The translations under genes and the position numbers were made by a program. Under the pieces are notes generated by a model, which saw nothing but the letters and a program-made list of their open reading frames with translations, did not search any database and was not told where the DNA came from. This document shows, one piece after another, positions 1 to 10,575 of a stretch of DNA of 64,000 nt. Position 1 is the first letter of the stretch. Each line of letters begins with the position of its first letter. This DNA comes from Phialophora verrucosa (taxonomy: Eukaryota; Ascomycota; Eurotiomycetes; Chaetothyriales; Herpotrichiellaceae), in contig MSED01000001.1 of assembly GCA_002099365.1 (NCBI GenBank), positions 2,914,001 through 2,978,000 on the forward strand, in the 5' to 3' direction.

Positions 1-83
1 AATCCGTTGAGGAAGACGTCTGCTGCTTCAGGCTGAATTAGAGGGAAGCTTTGTGTCCTCGATTACATAGTATCGAGTTTAAT

Positions 84-93
84 ATCTCTCGTA
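84..93 (+). promoter_or_regulatory. match to the TOXE tox-box consensus
   Basis: The ten bases ATCTCTCGTA match ATCTCNCGNA, the consensus recalled for the Cochliobolus TOXE bZIP-type regulator. The site is 58 bases upstream of the start of the sugar carrier. A one-mismatch copy (ATCTCCCGTT) is at 10519-10528, about 50 bases upstream of the third UstYa gene. A bZIP basic-region regulator lies in the same cluster at 6687-7797. Chance matches to a 10-mer with two free positions are common, so this is only suggestive. Confidence 0.25.
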
Positions 94-150
94 AAGGAGC
101 AACCGCGACACCAATACACCCACTGTGTCAACGAAGTCAACTTGCAAAAG

Positions 151-1739
151 ATGTACTCCGGCAAGCAGGAGTCTGCTCTATTGGACACTCGACATCTTAC
201 TTATGTCCGCCTACTGTGTCTAACCTGTGGTATCGGTGGCGTACAGACTGTCTGGGCGTTGATCATATCGCATGGAAGCGTGAGTGCCTACAATCCCCAT
301 ATTTTCGCTTTCGGTAGCCCTTGCTAACTTTCGAAAGCCATACCTTACATCACTCGGATTATCGCGGTCAACGACTGCTCTGGTATGGGCTTCAAGTCCT
401 GCCTGTGGCTTCTTACAGCCCGTCATTGGAATGATGAGCGACCGGTGCACGCTCACTTGGGGACGCCGGCGGCCCTTTATCTTGGCCGGAGCAGTGTCTT
501 CTATGGCTTGCATTCTGGCTTTGGCTTGGGTGGAAGCGTTGTTCGGACCTGGCCTCCGCTTGACACAAATCATGGCCGTACTAATCGTGGTGCTGCTGAA
601 TATCTCAATGACACCGCTCGCATTCGGCCTACGGTCTTTGATCGCAGATCTCGTGGTTGCAGAAGCACAGAGTCAAGTAACTGCATGGGCAAGTTACTCG
701 GCGTTTGCGGCCAACATCCTCAGCCTAGGGGCGGGGAGTCTCGATCTGCCGAAGGTGCTCGGAGTGTCTTCCCTGACCCAGTTCCAAGCACTAAGCATCG
801 TCGCGGGCGTCAGTCTCACGACAACAATGACAATCTGCCTCTCGACGGCAAAGGAGCTAAACCCGAAATTGGATGTAAGCCTCGCGAAGTCCAAGACCCT
901 GGGACTGCGTGAAGTGCTGTGTTCAATTAGACAAGCTTACAGATGCACTCCCCCTCGGATCAGAAGGGTCTTCGCAATTCAGGTCTTTTCGTGGACCGCA
1001 TGGTTTCCGTTTCTATTCTACATGACCAGGTAAGCTTTCCGGTTCCAGACACGCGATGTCAAGACTGACCTGGATGGTGTAGCTACGTGAACACGCGATG
1101 TAGGTATTGTATCGTCTGTACAGAACATGCGACTAAATCTCTCCAGATGCCCTGTCCCAGCTACGGACCTTCCATGGCTGGACCGACATCACCAGGCTCT
1201 TGGCCGGCCACAGCACCCAAATCGGTTCGACGGCCCTCCTAATGTGGACGGCCGTCTCCTTTGCAACGACTCTGGTTCTTACACACAGCATTCGCAGACC
1301 TTGCCGTCGGTGGTCCGCTCCGCCTTCACCTGGAGACGCTGCTCTATCCATGGCAACGGCCTGGACATACAGCCACGTCATCTTCGCGACCTGCATGGTC
1401 TTGACGCTGGTGGTGAAATCCTGGGAAGGAACCGTCGTTCTAGTCTCGCTGGTCGGCTGTTCCTGGGCTGCCACACAATGGATCCCGCACGCCATAATCG
1501 GGGCGGAGATTGCACCCAAACACGACATGGACGACGCGCTGCTAGAACATCGTGGCACTATCTTGGGTCTGCACAACTTGGCCATTTCTACGCCGCAGAT
1601 CATTGCCGCCTCTGCTAGCAGTGGCATTATGTGGTTGATGACGGCGGCAGGAAGCGTAGAGCCAGCAGTGTGGCCGCTGAGAATGGCAGCCCTTCCTGCG
1701 ATGATTGCGGCCACTCTGGCATATGGGCTGGATGCTTGA
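151..1739 (+). CDS. MFS sucrose-type (GPH family) sugar carrier
   Basis: Proton-coupled sucrose or alpha-glucoside carrier of the GPH/SUT type, expected in the plasma membrane with twelve spans. Exons are 151-279, 338-1029, 1083-1099 and 1147-1739, giving 476 residues, close to the family's usual length. Residues 77-89 carry the family's loop 2-3 signature SDRCTLTWGRRRP, preceded by the helix-2 stretch LTSLGLSRSTTALVW. The third exon is only 17 bases; without it the frame does not rejoin the C-terminal half. The first in-frame ATG (151) gives a short N-terminus that leads directly into helix 1. It is the leftmost gene of the UstYa cluster and may import a sugar or move a cluster product; its membership of the cluster is inferred from position and from a tox-box-like site upstream. 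Confidence 0.8.
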
Positions 1740-2623
1740 GACGTCGAGTCAACGTGTGTTGTAGATAACACCCATAAAGATTTAGTACGCCGTGTTTCTC
1801 CGCCCTCTCCTTCAATTTCACCTCTAGAGTTTGATGATACCTTCGCAGCCTCTTGATGCGCCTCGGACTCTACGAGGAGCCCGTCACAAGGGAAATTATT
1901 ATGCACTTAGTATGTCAAGCCAAACCTGAAGCGATGAACTCCGCGAACCAAAAGTACAAGTGAACGTCCGCATCAATGCACCAACGACCTACTTACACCG
2001 CGCAAGTATGCCTTCCAAAAATGGCTAGCTTGCCAGAACTGGACCTGGAAGTGGACCCGGACCCATTACGCTAACTGGTTAGTCCTCTATTAGCACGACC
2101 TTCCAGTGACGTAACTGCTGCACTGTGTACCTCGAGGAAATGTCAGCAGCCGGTCGGTCAGCAATGCATAGCCCAACGACGTGGACGAGTTGAAAGATTG
2201 TTTGCACGGGGTCGCGTAGTCGATCATCCTACGGACAGTATATCGGTGACAGGACTCAGTGAGGGTTCATCGGTGATGGTACGTCCGTGACAGTGCTCTT
2301 TTCGATGTCCACATGACGGGCCAGATGGGCCCCCTCTGACTCATTCTTTGGCCGTTCCTCTGATGCATACGTGCGTGATATGATGTGATTTACTTCACTC
2401 TTCCGGTCACACAAGCGCGTACTCCGTCCGGTCCTGTAGGGCGTGGCATGGCATGGGAATGCACATCATAGCAGTTCTCCTGTTCCGTCTAGAGTCCGGC
2501 CGAGCTTAGTTGGGGTTTCCTTTACTTTCTTCCCTTCAAACCCGTCCATGGAACACCGCCTGACACCCAACTACGAAACGCGCATGTCCTTCTGGGAACT
2601 CCTGTCCTTTTTATTTCCGCTCA
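1740..2623. other. intergenic, carrier to first UstYa gene
   Basis: No convincing gene is seen. A frame at 2443-2691 lacks family features and overlaps the start of the next gene. The segment should hold the terminator of the carrier and the promoter of the UstYa gene; I see no repeats or clear regulatory boxes. Confidence 0.5.
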
Positions 2624-3893
2624 ATGGAGCACGAGGAGAAAGAGCGGATGTTACGATCTCCCTCCTTGGAAACAGCCAGATTAATCGATGAGGAGAGTTC
2701 GAGTCCGAGTCCATGTCAAGATCCGAGATTGTACCCCAACAAGACCTGGACCTGGAGCCGGAGCCGGTGCTGCAACCATGCCACAGCCTGGTCTCCAGAC
2801 GCAGGAGTAGCTAGCAGATCATCCAACTTGAAACGACGTCTCCACGATCAGGGACCCGCGTTCTGGGTCATGCACGGCATTCTACTCCTCGTTTCGTCCT
2901 CTTTGGCGCTCGTGGGAGTCATGACTCTTGCGATTTCGACCTCTTCGCACCACCACGGCAGCGAAGTCATGTGGTCGCCTGTCTTGGACGCGGTGCCCGT
3001 TCAGAAGACCCGATTCAACGAAACGTTCATGTACCCGACACGGTACCCGTCGCAGTTTTCGCATGGCCAGGCGTCCGAGGACGAATGGCGGAAATGGACT
3101 GCTCATCGTGAGTTGAGACCGGTGCCCTGGTTTTTGTGGAGCGGCGTCTGCGCGTTGGACGCCGGCCTCCAATCCTTATTGTGTACGAATGTTTGCCTCA
3201 ATGCTGTGCTAACACGTCTGGCGGGCCCATCGTAGCAATGCTCAACGGGCAAGACGGCACCATCGCCGTCTCTGAGGAGACGGTCAACAATATCGCGCAG
3301 TCGTACAGTCCTGAATGGAAAGAGTCTATAGTCCGACTATCTCACGCCGGTGAAACGAAATACATGGGCCAGATCGCCATGTTTCATCATCTACATTGTT
3401 TGGTATGTAGCCCCCAGTCAAGCTTTATCTTGTCCTTGTCGGTCCTTCTGATCAGGCGGACTGGGCGTCCAACAGATGCCAATGTGGCTTGCTGACATGA
3501 TCTCGATATTATCTCTCGCAGAACATCCTCCGCCACGCCGTCCACCCGGAAATATACGGCTCCACAGCAGCGGGTGAACATCTCGGTAAGAACGGACGCG
3601 CAAGCCATCAGACTCCAGAATCTGAAGAAACCCAGCTAATTTACCCCTCATCGCGTCCAGACCACTGCATAGAGAGCCTCCGCGAGGTGCTCATGTGTAA
3701 CCCCCATGGCGGAGAGGTGATCCTGTTCCACTGGATGGAGGACTCCGAAAAGCCGTACCCGGACTATAATACGTGGCATCGGTGTCGAGATCCGAACGCG
3801 ATCCTGGACTGGGCGTTAGATCACGCCGTGAATATTCGGGGTCCGTTAGGAAAGCCAGATGACGCGTTTGCGTTGCAGAGTCCTCCGTATTGA
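2624..3893 (+). CDS. UstYa-family (DUF3328) oxidase, classical type, copy 1
   Basis: Membrane-anchored oxidase of the UstYa family, whose members carry out oxidative cyclisation, hydroxylation or desaturation of peptides in ustiloxin, phomopsin, victorin and cyclochlorotine pathways. Exons 2624-3107, 3236-3402, 3522-3585 and 3661-3893 give 315 residues. A long charged N-terminus is followed by one membrane span (about 79-104). The two diagnostic motifs are HHLHC at 212-216 and HLDHC at 237-241, followed by IESLREVLMC and an FHW segment as in the family. The exon junction upstream of the second motif restores it exactly (GAC-CAC-TGC). It lies between the sugar carrier and the fasciclin gene, all on the plus strand. 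The substrate cannot be told from sequence. Confidence 0.88.
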
Positions 3894-4463
3894 AATTCTT
3901 GTCCTGTGGAAGGATAGACGGTTGGGCAGCCGCTTCTAGAAGTCATGTCAGCGTAGAATGATCGATTCAGCGTCGTTTTAGATGATTTGAAGACCGATAC
4001 CAATCGGTTCCTCGACGTCGATCGATCATCAACCCAATCACACGGTAAGGTGCAACTGTAACCTATGCCGGGGGACAATCGACACAGTAATAGCGGAGTC
4101 ATGAAAGAAATGAGTACGAGTCCAAGTACTACGTAGCAGTGACAGTGACGGTGACGTTGACGGTGATTGTGACCCACGCACTATGTCCAGAGCGGTCCTA
4201 TCCTAACAGTCATCCTGTGCCCTCGAAATACCCCACGCGGAGTTGACTGCTACAGTTGCAAGTGAATGACCAGGAAGGAGTCGGAATCTGCCGAGCTGGG
4301 GGTGAAGCTGGCTCGTACCGAACCTTTCGTTGTGTCCTGCCTGTATTCAGTATTGTGCGTGCAGATGTATTGTAGATAAGATGCTGTCCGCCGGTTATGG
4401 CCAAGTCTCGCCCGAGCATTTGCATTAGCAGTACCAGCGTCAGTATCGTATATCTCGACCGAC
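3894..4463. other. intergenic, first UstYa gene to fasciclin gene
   Basis: No gene seen. Small minus-strand frames (4210-4519) are out-of-frame noise without family features. The stretch around 4140-4175 is rich in GTGACGGTGACG-like short repeats. Confidence 0.5.
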
Positions 4464-6062
4464 ATGAGATTCTCCTCGTCTTGCTCCCTATTGGCATTGA
4501 TATTCACATCACCATTCACATTAACTTTGGCATTCGCATTTCCACTCTCACTGCTGAGCCGGCAGGTGCTTGGGCCTCAGAGCACCTTCTCCCTGCCCAT
4601 CAACCCCCTGGATCTGCCAATTCGACCTCAGAGTGGCCTACACATAGACTTGGACAACGACAACGACAAGATCACGGCCTCGGCCATTGCCATGGACGAT
4701 GATTCTGTGCGCGAACAACCCGCAAACACCGGTCCTCATACCCAGTCCCTCGCCTTCTGTCCCCCACTCACCCACATCCCCCATAACATCCCCTACGTCG
4801 GCCCCGACTACACGAGGGCCGACAAGTCGATCTTCGAGATCCTCAAATCGTCCGGCCAAACACAAGGCTTCGTCGACGCGCTGAGGCCGTTCCACGATCT
4901 GACTTCCCGGTTGCAGGACATGCGGTCCAACAGCACGGTTTGGGCGGTCGCCAACCCCGACGCGACCGTCCCCCCAGAATGCGTGGCAGACATTTCCGCC
5001 CTCCACGCCTGCCTAGCAAATCACATCTCTCCACACTGGGTACCGACGATACGCGAGATGAGCATGCCCAACACGCCGACCTTGCTCCGTCCGCAGACCC
5101 TGAATGGCGAGGCGCGTGTGCACGTAAGCTTGGCCCTCTCCTCTCCTGGGTCTCTAGATATCCCTATAGGCACAGACGGGAGCGCAAGCAGAAGAAGCTC
5201 GACCGTGACCGCGACCGCGACCGTCCTGCTCAACAGGCACGCCCGCATCATTCACCACGACATTATGGCGCGGAACGGCGTGATTCACCTGGTAGACGCG
5301 TACCTCCCCCCGCTGGTGTCCATGGCCGAGTTCATCGACTCGCTTCCCGAGACGAGGTTCGGGGTTCTTCGCGGACTGGTGCGTCGGAGTCCGGAGTTTG
5401 GCCAGTACCTGAGGGAGGGCAAGTTATATGGCGGGACGTTCTTTGTGCCTGATGACGATGCGTTCCGGCGCGCAGGTTTGGGTTTGGCTTTGGACGTGGA
5501 CGCGGATGGCTTGTCAACAGACAACACGAGTCTGTCAACGGGTACCGAGCCAGACTCCCTCGACACCCTGCTGTATGGCCATCTCGTGCCGGATAGGACG
5601 TTGTTCTCGAATGCGTTCTATGACGTTGTCGACGATTCGAGTAAGGGTGCGAGTGGTGGTGGTGGTGGTGATGCACCGACTACTCAGCCTCCCGCCAAGG
5701 CTTATCAGGGTGCGCATCGACATGAACATGAACATGAACAGGGAGACGAACATGGAGACAACCCAGCCCAACGTTTGGTGAAAGTAGCACCGAGCTCTGA
5801 AGCCCAACACCAACCCCAAGCTCATCCCCAATCATACAAGGTTGTCGCCGGGTCGAATTGCTACAAAGTGCCGTGGGGGAGGAAGGAGTTCCATCTCCCC
5901 ACCACGATAGAAGATCGGGTCCTCACGGTGAATATTGCGCGAGCCGGCGGGTGGATTGAGATGTCTGTCGGCAACGGCGAGTCACGACCGCGAGCGCGAG
6001 TCACAGAGGCGGATTTCCTGTGCAGTGATGGGATTGTTCATTTTGTGGATCGAGTTCTCTGA
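4464..6062 (+). CDS. secreted protein with two fasciclin (FAS1) domains
   Basis: Predicted extracellular or vacuolar protein of 532 residues in one exon. Residues 1-26 form a signal peptide (MRFSSSCSLLALIFTSPF and a short tail). FAS1 domain 1 spans about 119-290 (start KSIFEILKSS, end GVIHLVDAYLPP); domain 2 spans about 291-532 (inner LYGHLVPDRTLF, end DGIVHFVDRVL). FAS1 domains mediate adhesion or binding and are not known enzymes. A low-complexity insert in domain 2 has a glycine run and a histidine/glutamate-rich stretch. No GPI signal is visible. Its position inside a group of UstYa oxidases suggests a role with the cluster product as binding protein, scaffold or even substrate, but that is inference. 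An unrelated gene caught between cluster genes is possible. Confidence 0.8.
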   Translation: MRFSSSCSLLALIFTSPFTLTLAFAFPLSLLSRQVLGPQSTFSLPINPLDLPIRPQSGLHIDLDNDNDKITASAIAMDDDSVREQPANTGPHTQSLAFCPPLTHIPHNIPYVGPDYTRADKSIFEILKSSGQTQGFVDALRPFHDLTSRLQDMRSNSTVWAVANPDATVPPECVADISALHACLANHISPHWVPTIREMSMPNTPTLLRPQTLNGEARVHVSLALSSPGSLDIPIGTDGSASRRSSTVTATATVLLNRHARIIHHDIMARNGVIHLVDAYLPPLVSMAEFIDSLPETRFGVLRGLVRRSPEFGQYLREGKLYGGTFFVPDDDAFRRAGLGLALDVDADGLSTDNTSLSTGTEPDSLDTLLYGHLVPDRTLFSNAFYDVVDDSSKGASGGGGGDAPTTQPPAKAYQGAHRHEHEHEQGDEHGDNPAQRLVKVAPSSEAQHQPQAHPQSYKVVAGSNCYKVPWGRKEFHLPTTIEDRVLTVNIARAGGWIEMSVGNGESRPRARVTEADFLCSDGIVHFVDRVL

Positions 6063-6686
6063 CACCCACTCACACACCTGCCGTAGAGCTGGAGAGTAGT
6101 GATTGATGCATGAATACTTCAAATGACTTGGCCTCTGATTCGAAAGGGGCGTGAAATGTGGGGCCGGGAAGAGGGTGTACTGTACAGTTATGTTGCCTAG
6201 AGCAGGTTGTGCCGAGGGATACACACAGCACATACCGCCGTTACGCGGTATACAATGTGCATGCATCTGCGTACTTACATCATGGTTGCATTCAAGCAGG
6301 GCTGCAGATCGACTAGAGTCTTGGTGTAGGAAGACCACAGGCCAGAAGCATTGCCGTAGCATGGAATCAGTATGCAGACTCCACGGGATAACTTCTTGAT
6401 CGGGTGTATCAATGCAAAATTCGGGGTTCGAGCCCTGTATGTATATAGTGCGTCCACTAGGATGCTAGTATGCAGTAATCAAGCAGTAACCAGAGCGCCA
6501 CAAGATGGTAGATATGCACGCAAGATGCAAATGTAATCCGCACCCAACCAAACCCTTTTTGCCTGTATGCGTGGTGCTAGAGCCCATCTCAGTAGTCGCA
6601 TGTCGGTAGGATCCGATCGAAATGTTTCCATGATGGACATGACACCTTCAAATTTCAGACCCAGCTGTCCGTGGCCCTCAGTGTCG
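6063..6686. other. intergenic, convergent fasciclin and bZIP genes
   Basis: The flanking genes converge here, so it should hold two terminators. No gene is supported. A tRNA-like T-arm around 6418-6434 has no matching acceptor stem upstream. Confidence 0.5.
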
Positions 6687-7797
6687 TCAGGCTTGGTCGA
6701 GAGTTGCGCTCTTGCCGTGGAAATCGCCGGATCGGTTGGTCGTGAAGCGATTCGAGCGTTCTGCCTGCTTGTCCAGGACGGCAAACTTCCTTTTGACCTC
6801 GGATAGTAAATCCTCGAGTTCTGTGTCCTTTGACTGTATGTCGAGGTAGACACCAAGTTCGTACAGTTTCATGAGATCTGTTGCAAGCTTCTTCGATCTC
6901 TGGGTCAATGTGGACGCGATCGGAGATCGCTGCGTTTCCCAGTCATCGTGCATTGGACTGCCGGTGTCGCTTGAGCCTGGACATCGACATGAGGGCGTGG
7001 ACGAAAACCTCTGGATAGCTCCATTTGGGCGGCGATGGTAATTGTGATCGTGAGACTCCGACCAGGTGCGCCTGTATACAAGATTTGGGGGATTGCCGCG
7101 GCGAGAATCGGTAGCTATCGCACCGGCTGTGAAGTCGCCAATGGGCGCCATCGAACTTGGCTCATCCAACCCTGGCTTGGAGTCACCGTGGCTGATATGT
7201 AGTTTCTGGCCTTGTGGACGGTGCTGACAATTGTCATGAGCGCGACCTTCGCTATGTTTAGACGTCCCTTGATGGGGCTCTCGTAGACAGCGATTCAACG
7301 AATCCATCACTGGCGAGCGCGCAGGCGGTATGTTGTGGCGGCGATACTGATCGCTCATGCTCCGGACCAGTCGTTTGTGCTGGGATCGATCCTCATGAGC
7401 CCCAGGAGGGCTGCCGTCCAGTCCATCAAAGTCATCCAGCTCCAAATCGTCGGGCAAGCCCAAATCCAAGAAGCCAGAGTCTGTATCCAGTGTAGAATCC
7501 TGAGTCCATCCTGGACCCGGGATACCACTGAGACTAAATTCCAGATCGTTGCCCAGCAGATTCAAATCATTGTTTGCAAAGCCTGCAATCTCCGCCAAAT
7601 CGACCCCCACAGTCTTTGCATCTTGCCGCAAGCGTTGCCCTGTGGTGGGAAGAGAACTGTCAGCGTGACAGCAGTTGGCACAGAGAGCCAATACACTTAC
7701 TACGCCGCCTCTGAGCGATTCGATTCTGGGCTTTGCGACGCTCGTGGGCATCAGTGATGTCTTTCAATTCCTCTGTCAAACTGTTTGCGCCGTGCAT
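6687..7797 (-). CDS. bZIP basic-region transcription factor without zipper
   Basis: Likely DNA-binding regulator of the surrounding cluster. Exons on the minus strand are 7797-7701 and 7639-6687, giving 349 residues. Residues 19-36 (ERRKAQNRIAQRRRRQRL) form a bZIP basic region with the N-x7-R signature; the intron falls inside it and splicing completes it. No leucine heptads follow, as in TOXE-type cluster regulators, but no ankyrin repeats are seen either. The middle is acidic then low-complexity and polar. The C-terminus has a conserved-looking helix (ATDLMKLYELGVYLDIQ) shared, from memory, with other fungal proteins of this class. The start ATG at 7797 is the first after an in-frame stop. 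It sits divergent to the second UstYa gene. What it controls is inferred from location. Confidence 0.8.
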
Positions 7798-8902
7798 GAT
7801 CTTGACTTTCTCGGCCGTCTACTTGATAGAAGAATTGGCAGAACTTGCTGAGCAAAGCTTCGCAAGCGCTGCTTGTAGTGATAACATCAGCACCCACGGT
7901 CGGTCTGGGATATGTTCGTCTATCGATGAGCGTAAGAAGTACATGCTACATGTATCGTCGATGACGTTCAAACAGGCCCCGCAAGATGTGGATGCAGATG
8001 TTCAAACCATGGTCAAATGGCTTTATCCCTGCGATCGCGATCTTCATGGAACATTGCAGGCCCTGGTGGTATGATCTGATCTCCATTCTCTCGTCGCACG
8101 CTGCAGATGCGCAAAGACCAGGTTTCGCAATGCCAGTCGCTCGCCTGAGCGAAACCTTGTTGGCGGTGGGTAGCATCGGTGCCTTCTCTTACAGCATATT
8201 GAATCCTTCGAATGAACACGAACCCCTGATTTGTTTACAACATCCGTGGAAGGCGTGTCCGATCCTGCTTCGCCGATAAGCTGAGGTGGAGGGTGCGGAG
8301 GAAAGGAAGAATGCGGCATGCGCGAAGGATTTAACCTTTGCGTGCATCTGCCCTTTGAGGGCGACGGAGAATCCTACAGCGGCATCGTCGTGAGAGTGGT
8401 TTGCACCGGGGCCAGTGCTATGCTGCAGCTAGCCATGCTCCCACCAGTGTGCGTGATTGACTGGCATATCGCGAAATGCCGGGCTAGTTCGAGTTTTGTT
8501 TGGATGCGTCGTCGATCAGACATTCTCCAAGCCGACCCAATGGTGCCAGCTGAACGCCTTCCGGTTTCACCTGCTGCAGGGACAAGGGCGGCTTTCTTCT
8601 TTCCATCCCCCCGAAGCCTTGCGGGTCAATAAACTGCCTGTTTAGTAGATGTCAGCAATGACAGTGTTGAAGAAGTTGCCGGTCAGCCAAATGATTTGCT
8701 CTGGGATACGGGAATGCGAGCCGTACAGGTTCCATCCGAGACTCAAAGTCAGCGTCAGTCAGCCCTACGAGAGGGCATCTCCAACCTCCGAACAGGGAAG
8801 ACTGGTCCCAGCGTTAATACTAGGTGAGTGCCACCTGACTTGGTGGTTGGGAGGTGATGATTGAGAATTCCCAATTGACTGATTTCGCCTATTACGGGAG
8901 CC
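7798..8902. other. divergent promoter region, bZIP and second UstYa gene
   Basis: About 1.1 kb between divergent starts. Frames here (for example 8044-8319 minus and 8318-8632 plus) show no signal peptide, repeats or family features. A small precursor gene could hide here but I cannot support one. Confidence 0.5.
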
Positions 8903-9713
8903 ATGTCGAGCACCAACCACAACGCTGAAGCAGAGAATCATCTCCTGCCCAAGCACACACAATTTACGGCAGCTTCACTTGAATCAGACGACGCCAACGA
9001 TCCAGTTGCAAATTACTACGACCTGAGCACAGAGGATGTTTCGATGCTGAACGAGAAGAGGCTGGTAGAAGAGCGTACCGGGCTGACCAGAAGCAAACGG
9101 GGGCTCCGGAAGCCGCTTCTGCTCTGGGTCTTCCTTTTCGCTTTGATCGTTTTCAGCTTTGCGGCCTACTTCCTTCTGCCATTCAAGATGAACCAGACGC
9201 CGACATTCCATCCCGTATTTGGCGACTGTGGTAAGACGCCAGACGAAGCACGAGGAAAGGGCTGCATCTATGATCCACTGGCAGTCACTTGGGTACGCCC
9301 AGAATGCTATTATCCAGAGCTCATCAACGAGTTCATCGACATGGAGCCTGTCAGGTTCTACAATGACAAGACCCTGAGCAAAGAATCCCAGGTGCCTATC
9401 GAAGAGGTCATCCCAGGGGAACGTGAGCAGGTATGGGCACCGCACAAGTTCCATTCGGTATGTTCTTCACATCCTTTGGCGTGGGATAGTCCTATGTCTG
9501 ATCGTCGTGCAGGTTCATTGTGCACACGTGGTCAAAAAAGTTCATCATGCGCTTGCAAATCGCCTACCGATCGACAGCTTCTCCCTGAATTACGCGCATA
9601 CTGAGCATTGCCAGCTGGTGCTGCTTGAAGAGCTTCCTCAATGTGCCAATCCTGGATCATGTCGATTGAACAACGTGATACAGAAGTACAGCTCCTGTGG
9701 GTACGTGTACTGA
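8903..9713 (+). CDS. UstYa-like oxidase, cysteine-rich type, copy 2
   Basis: Single-pass membrane protein related to UstYa oxidases. Exons 8903-9457 and 9513-9713 give 251 residues. The membrane span is about 71-93. After it comes the pattern FGDCGKTPDEARGKGC (106-121) and WVRPECYYPEL, which marks a widespread but uncharacterised fungal type. The motifs HSVHC (184-188) and HTEHC (214-218) correspond to the paired HxxHC of UstYa; the first is created exactly by splicing at 9457/9513. The C-terminus has more cysteines (QCANPGSC, SSCGYVY). It is most like the copy at 11965-12804, so the cluster has two members of this type. It probably oxidises a peptide or related product; the activity is inferred from the shared motifs. 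Confidence 0.8.
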
Positions 9714-10575
9714 GAATCGGTGGCGTTCAGGCGCTGGAGGCGGATGACAGGATTGACTTGGCTTTTCGCCTTTAGCCCCGTCTCTTGAGGCGTAAAATTA
9801 AGTTTTCATCATACACACTTTTATATATGCAACAATCCTCCAGTGTGTCAGATAGAGTGGCTTGAAAGCGTAGGATGAGAATCAGAAAATAGGCGGCGCG
9901 GACGTGATTGTCGACAATCGACGTCATGCTGCAGGCTTGGCCATTGTTCACTTTCCACTCACTTGGCCTTCACCTACAGGTTCCTGGTTTCCACTCCAAA
10001 GGAAGCAGCTGGTAGCACCCTCTTGTCCTCCTGATGACAACACCTGTCGCTACTCTACCACCTGCTCTTCTAGGACACGCTACTCGAACAAGCATTTAAT
10101 CATGGAGCCGATGCATCTGCAATCCTTCAAGTGTCATCTTGCATGCTATCGCCCCGTAACCCCAACATGTCAACATGTGGTTCGGTCCGAACGCCGTTCT
10201 CCGGCGAGCGCTTGGGTTGTCATCCCGTGGAGCTTAGATCTCGCTCCGGCTGACATACAGATACTCTTGCGCTTTACAGTCGTCAACCGTCATCTTTGCC
10301 GCCGTGACTCCAGAACTCCTTGGTTCCTCCATGTTCATCGACATGCGGACCACTTCCCGAGTCCTGGGCGCCGTTGTGATAGTGAAACCAGCTTCCCCAA
10401 TTTCCCGTGGCGGGCACTCGGGTCATGTTCTTATGACCTAGTAATAGCGGCCATGTGTGGCCCTGGCCTCTTGACGCGTCTCATGCAGGCGAGGCTCAAC
10501 TCGTCCCATTGAAATCATCTCCCGTTTGTCGTTTGAAAGGGCGAGCGAGGATCAAAGCCACCACTTGAAGTCAGC
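9714..10575. other. intergenic, second to third UstYa gene
   Basis: A frame of about 200 codons at 9904-10512 has no recognisable features, no good start and odd composition, so I do not call it. A near tox-box (ATCTCCCGTT) lies at 10519-10528 just upstream of the next gene. Confidence 0.5.

Noticed and set aside
6390..6440. tRNA-like T-arm (GGTTCGAGCCC)
   Set aside because: No matching acceptor stem, D-arm or anticodon arm could be folded from the upstream bases.
9904..10512. 202-codon plus frame between UstYa genes
   Set aside because: No ATG at its start, no domains, no signal peptide and erratic composition; likely non-coding.
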